Positions 1 through 5,626 are shown, counted from the stretch's first letter. The stretch: 6,841 nt of DNA from Spirochaetota bacterium (GCA_009908925.1 JAAAOH010000006.1:1-6841), one strand, 5' to 3'. Numbers and translations are program-made. Notes: generated by a model from the sequence alone, not told the origin.

Positions 1-912
1 GATGGCGCCATCTGCGACGGCGAATCCCGCCGGGATCCCGTCCTCGGCCGCTGCGTGGGCGACAGAAGCTTCGTACGTGAAATCCGGGCTCTGGCGGACG
101 ATAAGCGCACGAGGGCCGTCGTGCTGCGGGTGAGCTCGCCCGGCGGCAGCGCGCTCGCATCCGAGAGCATTCGCCGTGAGCTCGTCCATCTCCATGAGAA
201 GAAACCGATTGTCGTTTCGATGGGAAACGTCGCCGGATCGGGGGGCTACTGGGTGGCGACAGAAGCGGACCGGGTTTTCGCCGAACCGGGCACCCTGACG
301 GGATCGATCGGGGTCATCATGATCCTTCCCGAGCTCGAAACGACGCTCAAGCGGCAGGGGATAACAAGTGACACCGTGCGCACCGGGCGCTTCGCCGACC
401 TCGGAAGCCCCTTTCGCCGCATGAGCCGCGATGAGCACGAGCTCCTCGACGCGCGCATAGAACAGGTATATGAAGACTTCCTCGAACGGGCCGCCGTTGG
501 GCGAAAGCTCTCGCGGGAGGCGGTGGAGAACGTGGCGGGGGGACGGGTGTGGTCCGGTGCCGATGCGGTGTCGCTCGGACTCGTGGACGAGCTCGGCGGG
601 CTTCCCGAAGCGCTCGAGTGGCTGCGCTCGCATCTGCAGTGTCGGCGCCTCGCGGTGCGGTTTCGCCCGCAAGTGAAGCCGTCAATCCTCGAGCGTGTGC
701 TCGCGAAGCGATTGTCGGCCGCGGCCGACATTCACGGCCGGTCGGCGCTTGTCGGCGGAGAAGATGCCGCCAGCCTCGCCGGGGGGCCGGATGTCGCCGG
801 GGCCGGCGCCGCCGGGGGCCTCGCCGTCGCCGAAGCGGTCCTCACTCACCGGGGTCGTCCCCTGGCAATCGTGCCGGAGCACCTCACGGGCGCCGGCCTG
901 CTGGAGCGGTAA
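1..912 (+). CDS. sppA: Signal peptide peptidase SppA, long form, C-terminal part (5'-truncated by window edge)
   Basis: This is a serine protease of the S49 family, which degrades cleaved signal peptides in the inner membrane. The reading frame is open from base 1, so the gene begins upstream; the GTG at 55 is internal, because family-like sequence precedes it. Visible family blocks are LRVSSPGGS (codons at about 127-153), the nucleophile motif GSGGYW with Ser encoded at 238-240, the LTGSIGV block, and GRVWSGADAVSLGLVDELGG near 538-600. In the short Bacillus-type SppA the general-base Lys lies in a GxxKD segment after the Ser. Here the matching segment is GRFAD, with Ala in the Lys position, as in the C-terminal half of E. 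coli SppA. I infer a long two-domain enzyme with its Lys in the missing N-terminal half. An Ala/Gly-rich linker (about 765-835) precedes the last residues. The family call is firm; the long-form call is inference. Confidence 0.93.
   Translation, partial: DGAICDGESRRDPVLGRCVGDRSFVREIRALADDKRTRAVVLRVSSPGGSALASESIRRELVHLHEKKPIVVSMGNVAGSGGYWVATEADRVFAEPGTLTGSIGVIMILPELETTLKRQGITSDTVRTGRFADLGSPFRRMSRDEHELLDARIEQVYEDFLERAAVGRKLSREAVENVAGGRVWSGADAVSLGLVDELGGLPEALEWLRSHLQCRRLAVRFRPQVKPSILERVLAKRLSAAADIHGRSALVGGEDAASLAGGPDVAGAGAAGGLAVAEAVLTHRGRPLAIVPEHLTGAGLLER
713..730. repeat. Perfect 18-bp palindrome inside sppA
   Basis: TGTCGGCCGCGGCCGACA reads the same on both strands, with two 9-bp arms and no spacer. 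It lies in the coding sequence, just before the Ala/Gly-rich tail of SppA. It may be a chance product of GC-rich codons, a protein-binding site or an mRNA hairpin; nothing else in the window matches it. Confidence 0.6.
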
Positions 913-980
913 GACCGGCACGGAGAGCCTGAAGCGGCGAGACCGGAGCGGCCGACCCTGGTGACGGCCGCCGCCTCACG

Positions 981-1017
981 CCGCGCTGCGACGCGTCATT
1001 CCACGTCGCAGCCGCGG
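981..1017. terminator. GC-rich hairpin between convergent sppA and the 81-codon gene (possible terminator)
   Basis: A perfect 9-bp inverted repeat (985-993 with 1004-1012) surrounds a 10-base loop. Allowing one bulged base, the stem extends to 981-993 with 1004-1017. It contains the TGA stop of the 81-codon minus-strand gene (996-998) and lies 68 bases past the sppA stop. Neither strand has a good run of T after the stem, so it is not a classic intrinsic terminator. It could end transcription weakly or protect mRNA 3' ends from exonucleases on both strands. The structure is visible; the role is inferred. Confidence 0.45.
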
Positions 1018-1241
1018 CTGTTGTCTATGTAGACCGGCAGGTTGAAAATGCTGTCGCGGGTGATGTAGTCGATACTCTTGGGGAGCTCTCCGAGCTCGGC
1101 GTGATACTGCTGTATCCTGCGGTAGGCATCCATGGAGAGGACCACCCGCGTCGGACGATCACCCCGCTCTTCCTTTTCCGTTCGCTTCTTCAGGATGAGC
1201 AGAATGAGCTCCTCGGCGGCGAGGTCCTCCCCGTTGGCCAT
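996..1241 (-). CDS. Conserved-looking hypothetical protein, 81 aa, coupled to hppA
   Basis: I do not recognise this protein. It is probably real because its ATG lies one base after the hppA stop (TAATATG), which is typical of translational coupling, and because it fills the space between hppA and sppA. There is no clear Shine-Dalgarno sequence of its own. The product has no signal peptide or membrane segment. Residues 8-30 are a charged, probably helical stretch (AAEELILLILKKRTEKEE). A short strand-like RVVLS follows at about 32-36, then a second helix with MDAYRRIQQYHAELGEL (about 37-53). The C-terminal part contains DSIFNLPVYIDNS at about 63-75 and could form a small alpha/beta fold. The position suggests a cytoplasmic partner or regulator of the pyrophosphatase, but nothing in the sequence proves it. 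It could also be an unrelated gene carried on the same message. Confidence 0.72.
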   Translation of the reverse strand: MANGEDLAAEELILLILKKRTEKEERGDRPTRVVLSMDAYRRIQQYHAELGELPKSIDYITRDSIFNLPVYIDNSRGCDVE

Positions 1242-1242
1242 A

Positions 1243-3408
1243 TTACTGGAAGAGCCCCAGGAGGTTGTACTTCCCGAACACCGACACCGTAATCAGCGAG
1301 ATGGTCGCCATGATCTTGATGAGGATGTCCAGCGACGGCCCGACGGTGTCTTTTAGTGGATCCCCGACCGTATCACCGACAACGCTCGCAGCGTGAGCGT
1401 CCGAGCCCTTACCGCCATGGTGTCCCTGCTCGATGTATTTCTTTGCGTTGTCCCAGGCACCGCCGGAGTTGGCCGTGAAAAGGGCCAGCATGATGGCGGA
1501 AAGCGTCGTGCCGATAAGCAGCCCCCCGACGAACTCCGTCCCCAGCAGGAATCCTCCCACAAGCGGCGCGAGCACGGCGAGGAGCGCCGGCGTCTTCATT
1601 TCCGCAAGGGCTCCGGCGGAGGAGATCTCGATAGCCCTGCGGTAGTCCGGGCGCGTCTCACCGCTGAGGATCCTGGGATCCGCTTTGAACTGCCGGCGCA
1701 CCTCCTGCACCATCTTGCGGGCCGCCTTCGCGACGGCGTCTATGAGGATTCCGGAAAACAGGTACGGAAGCGCCGCTCCGACGAGACCGCCGGCAAGCGT
1801 GAGCGGTGAGATGATGTCGAGCACGAGCTCGAACGTGTTTATGTCGTCCCCGGGCCCGGCCTGCGAATACAGGTAGGAGGCGAAAAGCGAGAGGGCTGCC
1901 AGCGCTGCGGAACCTATCGCAAAGCCCTTGCCGATAGCGGCGGTCGTGTTACCCACAGAGTCGAGCTCGTCGGTGATCTCTCGTACGTAGGGATCCAGGG
2001 CCGACATCTCGCTGATGCCACCCGCGTTGTCGGCGATGGGACCGTAGGTATCCACCGACACTGTCGTTACGACAAATGAAAGCATGCCGATGGCCGCCAT
2101 GGCCACTCCGTACAAACCGGCCACCGCGCTTGCGGCGATAACAGCCGTCGCAAGCATCAGGATCGGATAGAAGACCGAGCGCATGGCGACGGCCATCCCC
2201 TGCGTGATCGTGAGTCCCGTACCCTCGCGCGACGCCTCGGAGATGGTCATCGTAGGCTTGTAGTCGTAACTCGTGAAGTACTCCGCGAGCTGTCCGATGA
2301 CGATGCCGGTGATGATGCCCATAACGGCGGCGATCCACGGCGACAGGGGCCCGAGCCGGAAGTCGACCTCTGCAACATTCTCACCCTGGAAATAGAAGTA
2401 GGTGAGAACACCGGTTCCCACGAGCGTCAACGCCGCGGAGGTGAACACTGCGGTGTTGAGTTGACGGTGCGGCTTGGCCGTAGAGTTCTTCTGCAGCACC
2501 AGTACCAGGATACCGATGATGGAGCCGAAAATGCCTATCCCGGCGAACATCATCGGAAAATCGATCATCTTCTGAACGAGCCCGGCTGCAAGCTCGCGCG
2601 TTGTATCGAGTCGCAGGTGGAACATGTATGCGGCAAGGACAACGGCCGAGATCAGTGAGCCGACGTAGCTCTCAAGGAGGTCCGCTCCGAGCCCGGCGAC
2701 GTCACCAACGTTGTCACCAACGTTGTCGGCAATGGTGGCCGGGTTCCGGGGGTCATCCTCCGGGATATGAGCCTCGGTCTTGCCGACGAGGTCTGCGCCC
2801 ATGTCGGCGGCTTTGGTGTAGATACCGCCCCCGACCCGGTCGAACATGGCGATGATCGAACAGCCGAGCGCGTATCCCGAGACCGACATGGTGAACGGAA
2901 TGAAGTTCACGCCCAGCCAGTTCACCTCGACGGTGAGGCGGGACGCATCGGTCTGACCAAGCAGAACTCCGAAGACGAAGTACACCAGCACGAGCCCCAG
3001 CAGCGAGAAACCGCCGACGCTGAGCCCCATGACGCTCCCGCCCCGGAACGCGACTCGCAGCGTACTACCGAGATCCTTCGACTCGCGGGCGCGGTTCGAA
3101 ACCCGCACGTTCGCGAGCGTGGCGATCTTCATACCGATCCACCCGGCACTCGCGCTCATGGTGGCACCGAGTATGAAGGCCACTCCGGTGTACCAGGCGA
3201 CAAGAAGTCCGAGGCCGACGGCGATGAACACAGCAATGGAAAAAATCAGCTTGTACTCGTGCTTGATGAACGCGTCGGCACCTTCCTGAATGGCACCGGC
3301 GATCTCCTGCATGATCGCGGTGCCGGTGTCGAGGCGCTTCACTCCGACATAGTTTATGCCGGCGAACGCGAGTGCAGCCATCACGGCAATTACAACAAAA
3401 CCTAACAT
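1243..3408 (-). CDS. hppA: K+-dependent membrane-bound pyrophosphatase (ion-translocating, probably Na+-pumping)
   Basis: This is an integral inner-membrane enzyme that hydrolyses pyrophosphate to two phosphates and uses the energy to pump Na+ and/or H+ out of the cell. At 721 residues with about 16 hydrophobic segments it is full length. The catalytic signatures are intact: GGGIYTKAADMGADLVGK (193-210), DDPRNPATIADNVGDNVGD (218-236), SVDTYGPIADNAGGISEM (451-468) and VGDTVGDPLKDTVGPSLD (677-694). In GNTTAAIGKG (486-495) the residue after GNTT is Ala490 and the one three further on is Gly493. Family work links this pair to K+ dependence; K+-independent enzymes carry Lys and Thr there. Glu246 in ADLLESY sits where Na+-pumping members have their gate glutamate, so Na+ (or Na+/H+) transport is likely, though H+-only members with this Glu also exist. 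The ATG at 3406-3408 follows AAGGAG (3412-3417) at only 3 bases. An 18-codon ORF ends just upstream, and the 81-codon gene follows after one base. Confidence 0.97.
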   Translation of the reverse strand: MLGFVVIAVMAALAFAGINYVGVKRLDTGTAIMQEIAGAIQEGADAFIKHEYKLIFSIAVFIAVGLGLLVAWYTGVAFILGATMSASAGWIGMKIATLANVRVSNRARESKDLGSTLRVAFRGGSVMGLSVGGFSLLGLVLVYFVFGVLLGQTDASRLTVEVNWLGVNFIPFTMSVSGYALGCSIIAMFDRVGGGIYTKAADMGADLVGKTEAHIPEDDPRNPATIADNVGDNVGDVAGLGADLLESYVGSLISAVVLAAYMFHLRLDTTRELAAGLVQKMIDFPMMFAGIGIFGSIIGILVLVLQKNSTAKPHRQLNTAVFTSAALTLVGTGVLTYFYFQGENVAEVDFRLGPLSPWIAAVMGIITGIVIGQLAEYFTSYDYKPTMTISEASREGTGLTITQGMAVAMRSVFYPILMLATAVIAASAVAGLYGVAMAAIGMLSFVVTTVSVDTYGPIADNAGGISEMSALDPYVREITDELDSVGNTTAAIGKGFAIGSAALAALSLFASYLYSQAGPGDDINTFELVLDIISPLTLAGGLVGAALPYLFSGILIDAVAKAARKMVQEVRRQFKADPRILSGETRPDYRRAIEISSAGALAEMKTPALLAVLAPLVGGFLLGTEFVGGLLIGTTLSAIMLALFTANSGGAWDNAKKYIEQGHHGGKGSDAHAASVVGDTVGDPLKDTVGPSLDILIKIMATISLITVSVFGKYNLLGLFQ

Positions 3409-3415
3409 GTTCTCC

Positions 3416-3472
3416 TTACCTCTCTTGCGGTGGTCGGGTTGTGAACACGTGAAATTGACGAAAGCGTATCAT
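3416..3472 (-). CDS. Putative 18-aa leader peptide upstream of hppA
   Basis: The short ORF reads MIRFRQFHVFTTRPPQER. It is preceded by the strongest Shine-Dalgarno sequence in the window (AAAGGAGGA, core AGGAGG at 3482-3487), 9 bases before the ATG. Its TAA stop (3416-3418) overlaps the hppA Shine-Dalgarno (3412-3417), leaving 7 bases between stop and hppA ATG. The frame differs from hppA, so it is not an N-terminal extension. The arrangement suggests a leader peptide whose translation controls or feeds ribosomes to hppA. The Pro-Pro near the end could slow ribosomes. No attenuator hairpin with a T tract is visible between it and hppA. Function is inferred; translation is unproven. Confidence 0.5.
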   Translation of the reverse strand: MIRFRQFHVFTTRPPQER

Positions 3473-3484
3473 TTTTTTTATCCT
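3455..3484 (+). promoter_or_regulatory. Candidate sigma-70 promoter for the Nudix gene
   Basis: A -35 box TTGACG (3455-3460, five of six consensus bases) and a -10 box TATCCT (3479-3484, four of six) are separated by 18 bases. Transcription would start near 3491, leaving a leader of about 19 bases before the TTG start at 3510. The spacer includes a run of eight T (3472-3479). The whole promoter lies over the hppA leader ORF and its Shine-Dalgarno on the opposite strand, so expression of the divergent genes may interfere. Found by eye only. Confidence 0.5.
3472..3479. repeat. T8 homopolymer in the hppA/Nudix divergent region
   Basis: Eight consecutive T on the plus strand (A8 on the minus strand) sit in the spacer of the candidate Nudix promoter and between the Shine-Dalgarno and ATG of the hppA leader ORF. 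A one-base slip would change promoter spacing on one strand and ribosome-site spacing on the other. The tract is visible; variability is a hypothesis. Confidence 0.7.
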
Positions 3485-3487
3485 CCT
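3482..3487 (-). promoter_or_regulatory. Strong Shine-Dalgarno for the hppA leader ORF
   Basis: AGGAGG on the minus strand fully matches the anti-Shine-Dalgarno core and is spaced 9 bases from the ATG at 3470-3472 by an A-rich stretch. It is stronger than the AAGGAG used by hppA itself, which is the main reason for believing that the 18-codon ORF is translated. Confidence 0.6.
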
Positions 3488-3509
3488 TTCAACTCGAAAG
3501 GTAGCATAG

Positions 3510-4049
3510 TTGAATTCACACACTGTTGAGACCATTGACTGGACACACTGGAAGCCGATCGACCGCGCGGTTATCGTATTCGTGCGACGGAGCCCCCACA
3601 TCCTGCTCATCCGAAAGAAGCGCGGGCTCGGAAGCGGCAAGATTAACGGCCCCGGCGGGCGGCTCGAGCCGGGGGAAACCTATCTGGAGGCCGCGGTGCG
3701 AGAAACCCGGGAAGAAGTCGGCATCACCCCCCACGAGCTGCGCCGGATGGCCGACCTCTCCTTCATTTTCGCAGACGGATACTCACTCTACGGCGAGGTG
3801 TTTCTCGGAGACAGCTACAGCGGCAGCCTCGTGGAAACCGACGAAGCGGATCCCTTCTGGTGCCGCCTCGATGAGGTCCCTTACGCCGAAATGTGGGAGG
3901 ACGATCGTCTGTGGCTACCCCACGTTCTCGCGGGCGCCTATGTGAGCGGCAAGTTCCTGTTCGACGGAGAGACGATGCTCAGTCAGGCGGTCTCAATTCT
4001 GCCCGCACCGGAATCGGGATCCGCAGCGAGCGCGAGCACGAAGACGTAG
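3510..4049 (+). CDS. MTH1-like Nudix hydrolase (probable oxidised purine nucleotide diphosphatase)
   Basis: This probably hydrolyses oxidised purine nucleoside triphosphates such as 8-oxo-dGTP or 2-hydroxy-dATP to monophosphates, keeping them out of DNA. The Nudix box is complete at residues 50-72: G50, E56, R64-E65, E68-E69, V70-G71-I72. Beyond the box, the similarity to human MTH1 is specific. Asn46 in KINGPGG matches MTH1 Asn33. MWEDD at 128-132 matches MTH1 MWPDD, whose Trp117, Asp119 and Asp120 read the base. The following DGE segment near 152-154 also fits. The TTG start is chosen because AAAGG (3497-3501) lies 8 bases upstream and no other start precedes the first conserved strand. The final 22 codons overlap the convergent adenosyltransferase gene and form a small-residue tail (PAPESGSAASASTKT) beyond the MTH1-like fold. 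The family call is firm; the exact substrate is inferred. Confidence 0.9.
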   Translation: MNSHTVETIDWTHWKPIDRAVIVFVRRSPHILLIRKKRGLGSGKINGPGGRLEPGETYLEAAVRETREEVGITPHELRRMADLSFIFADGYSLYGEVFLGDSYSGSLVETDEADPFWCRLDEVPYAEMWEDDRLWLPHVLAGAYVSGKFLFDGETMLSQAVSILPAPESGSAASASTKT

Positions 4050-4594
4050 TCCGACAGCCGGTTGAGGACCGGCAGAACGACCTCGAGTTCCGCATTCCCG
4101 TAACGCTTGTGTGCCCGCACGCAGCTGCGTTCCGCCCTTCGGCAGACGCCGCGGGCAAAATGAATCTCAGCCGAAAGGCGTGTCCCGCCCGGCATGACGA
4201 AGTGGTCGGGTATCCGGATGCGGCTCATGAGCTCAGTCTGGGCATGTTCGATGTCTGAAACCGCGTTTTCCGGCAGCTTCGGCCCCTGTGCGGCCGGACG
4301 CCCGGACGGAGGTCCAGCCCGGCTTCCGGCCCGGCATCCGGCCACAGCAGCCAACACACGAGTCACCAGCGCCTGCATCCACTCGATCCGTCGCCGAATA
4401 TCCTCCGCCACGGCACCCCCGGGAAGCGCCCCGGCGGCGGCCGTACTACGAGCGATGCCAAGCGCCGCGGAAAACTCGTCGAGGTCACCGAGGACCTGGA
4501 ACAGAATGTCGTCTTTGGAGAGGTCGGAGAGGCCGGGAAGCGAGCTCGCTCCGTCGTCGCCGTTGCGCGTGGTGATGCGATCGAAGCCCGCCAT
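3983..4594 (-). CDS. PduO-type ATP:cob(I)alamin adenosyltransferase
   Basis: This family transfers the adenosyl group of ATP to cob(I)alamin, making adenosylcobalamin in the cytoplasm. Matching blocks are TRNGDDG (9-15, phosphate-binding loop), KDD and GDLDEF (27-41), HFVMPGG (131-137), ARGVCRRAER (147-156, with the conserved arginines) and NRLSDYVFVLA (178-188). The loop is slightly unusual: the family normally has TRTGDDGTT, and here Asn11, Ala16 and Ser17 replace the usual threonines. A Gly/Pro/Ala-rich linker at about 86-112 contains tandem AGCR-AGSR-AGPP units and is unlike the compact family helix bundle. The length, 203 aa, is normal. The ATG comes 2 bases after the sigma-factor stop, and the nearest good AGGAG is 14 or more bases away, so translation is probably coupled to the sigma gene. 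The 3' end overlaps the convergent Nudix gene by 67 bp. Activity is likely but the loop changes deserve a check. Confidence 0.9.
   Translation of the reverse strand: MAGFDRITTRNGDDGASSLPGLSDLSKDDILFQVLGDLDEFSAALGIARSTAAAGALPGGAVAEDIRRRIEWMQALVTRVLAAVAGCRAGSRAGPPSGRPAAQGPKLPENAVSDIEHAQTELMSRIRIPDHFVMPGGTRLSAEIHFARGVCRRAERSCVRAHKRYGNAELEVVLPVLNRLSDYVFVLALAADPDSGAGRIETA
4319..4342 (-). repeat. Two tandem 12-bp repeats in the adenosyltransferase linker
   Basis: Two adjacent 12-base units (4331-4342 and 4319-4330) differ at one base and encode AGCR and AGSR. A third, more divergent unit at 4307-4318 encodes AGPP. The unit length is a multiple of three, so gain or loss keeps the frame. This explains the low-complexity linker in the protein. 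Confidence 0.65.
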
Positions 4595-4596
4595 TG

Positions 4597-5565
4597 CTAG
4601 AAGCGCAGCTCCTGTATGACCTCGGAGTTTCGCAGCTTGTTGATGGCTTTCTCCTGGATCTGACGCACCCGCTCTCGAGTAATTCCGAGAACCTTGCCGG
4701 TCTCCTCGAGGGTCAGAGGACCTTCGCCGGAAAGACCGAACCGAAGTTCGATGATCCGCATCTCTCGCTTACTGAGCTGTCGAAGGACCTGATTGATGGT
4801 GTTCTGCAGGGTGATGTGATACACCTCGTCGAATGGCTCCGACGAGCTCTCGTCCTCGATCAGATCCGCGAGGCGGGTGTAGTTATCCTCGTCGACGGTC
4901 ACATCGAGGGAAGTGGTATCCTGGGAAAGCTGGAGGATCTGGTTGACCTTCCCGGAAGAGAGGTTCATGTACTCGGAGAGCTCACGGCTCACCGGATCGC
5001 GACCGAGCTCCTGCGTAAGCTGCTTCGCAACGAAGTAGTATTTCTTGATGGTATTCAGCATGTGAACCGGGATTCGGATGGTGCGGCCTTTGTCGGCAAG
5101 CGACTTCACGATCGACTGGCGGATCCACCAGGTAGCATATGTCGAGAACCGGCAGCCCTTTGTGTGGTCGAAGCGCTCCACCGCCTCGATCAGACCGATA
5201 TTGCCCTCATCGATAAGATCGAGCAGATTCAGGCCGCGGTGCTGGTATTTCTTCGCAACCGAGACGACAAGACGCAGATTCGCATTTATCATCCGATTCT
5301 TCTGCATCCTCAGCGTGGCCTCGAGAGACTGCCTGCGCGACACGTTCTCCGTCGAGTTCTTCTCGTCCTCGGGCAATGCCTCGAGGCGCGCCAACTCCGC
5401 ACGCGCCGACTGCAGTTCGCGTCCGATCTGGCGTTCTTCTTCGAGAGTCAGGAGATGAAAGCCGGCAATCTGCCGGAGGTAATAGGCAAGAGGGTCAACT
5501 TCGCTCGAATGAAGATTCTTTCGTGAGTGTACGTGCGTGCGCTTTACCGAGCGCATCTGGTCCAT
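4597..5565 (-). CDS. RNA polymerase sigma-70 family factor, group-2 (RpoS/SigA-like)
   Basis: This subunit directs RNA polymerase to promoters. At 322 residues it lacks region 1.1 and the large insert of a housekeeping RpoD. It has region 1.2 (DPLAYYLRQI, about 24-50), a short charged linker (52-85), region 2 (about 96-170, with NLRLVVSVAKKY, GLIEAVERFD and YATWWIRQ), region 3 (about 176-250) and region 4 (about 255-315, with the -35 helix TRERVRQIQEKAINKLR). Region 2.4 reads WWIRQSIVKSLADKGRTIR. Gln150 matches E. coli Gln437, but Val153 and Lys154 replace Thr440 and Arg441, which help read the -10 element. This points to an alternative sigma with a modified -10 preference, probably for stress or growth-phase genes. 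The ATG at 5563-5565 follows GGAGG (5575-5579) at 9 bases; a second ATG three codons later is possible. A promoter lies just upstream, and the adenosyltransferase follows. Confidence 0.9.
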   Translation of the reverse strand: MDQMRSVKRTHVHSRKNLHSSEVDPLAYYLRQIAGFHLLTLEEERQIGRELQSARAELARLEALPEDEKNSTENVSRRQSLEATLRMQKNRMINANLRLVVSVAKKYQHRGLNLLDLIDEGNIGLIEAVERFDHTKGCRFSTYATWWIRQSIVKSLADKGRTIRIPVHMLNTIKKYYFVAKQLTQELGRDPVSRELSEYMNLSSGKVNQILQLSQDTTSLDVTVDEDNYTRLADLIEDESSSEPFDEVYHITLQNTINQVLRQLSKREMRIIELRFGLSGEGPLTLEETGKVLGITRERVRQIQEKAINKLRNSEVIQELRF

Positions 5566-5597
5566 CCTTCAGCCCCTCCGCCGGGGAACCCGTACCG

Positions 5598-5626
5598 ATA
5601 GTAGATTCCTGACCAGAATCGGTCAA
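5598..5626 (-). promoter_or_regulatory. Sigma-70-type promoter of the sigma-factor gene
   Basis: On the minus strand TTGACC (5621-5626, five of six consensus bases) is followed by a 17-base spacer and TACTAT (5598-5603, four of six). Transcription would start near 5590, with the Shine-Dalgarno at 5575-5579 close behind. This is the best promoter in the window and lets the sigma factor and adenosyltransferase be transcribed independently of the LysM gene. Confidence 0.6.
5610..5625. promoter_or_regulatory. Inverted repeat overlapping the sigma-gene -35 box (candidate operator)
   Basis: TGACC-N6-GGTCA forms a perfect 5-bp inverted repeat with a 6-base centre. One arm lies within the -35 box and the other in the promoter spacer. 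A dimeric regulator binding here would block polymerase. The arms are short, so chance is possible. Confidence 0.35.

Noticed and set aside
1..12. Perfect 12-bp palindrome at the window start
   Set aside because: About one or two such palindromes are expected by chance in a window of this size, and it is in coding sequence.
913..995. Possible additional small gene or terminator T tract between sppA and the 81-codon gene
   Set aside because: No start with a ribosome site and no T run; only the hairpin listed separately was found.
2699..2725. Tandem direct repeat of about 12 bases in hppA
   Set aside because: It encodes the family-conserved DNVGDNVGD pyrophosphate-binding motif, so protein constraint explains it.
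2767..3405. 212-codon open frame on the plus strand opposite hppA
   Set aside because: Lies wholly over the conserved hppA frame; composition is rich in charged residues without a fold signature, as expected for an antisense shadow.
3503..3531. TATGCT as a -10 box for hppA on the minus strand
   Set aside because: The -10 match is fair (four of six), but no -35 box is found at 16-18 bases, so I do not list it as a promoter.
4594..5526. 310-codon open frame on the plus strand opposite the sigma-factor gene
   Set aside because: It mirrors the well-conserved sigma gene, has no family resemblance and no ribosome site, and is explained by GC-rich codon use on the other strand.
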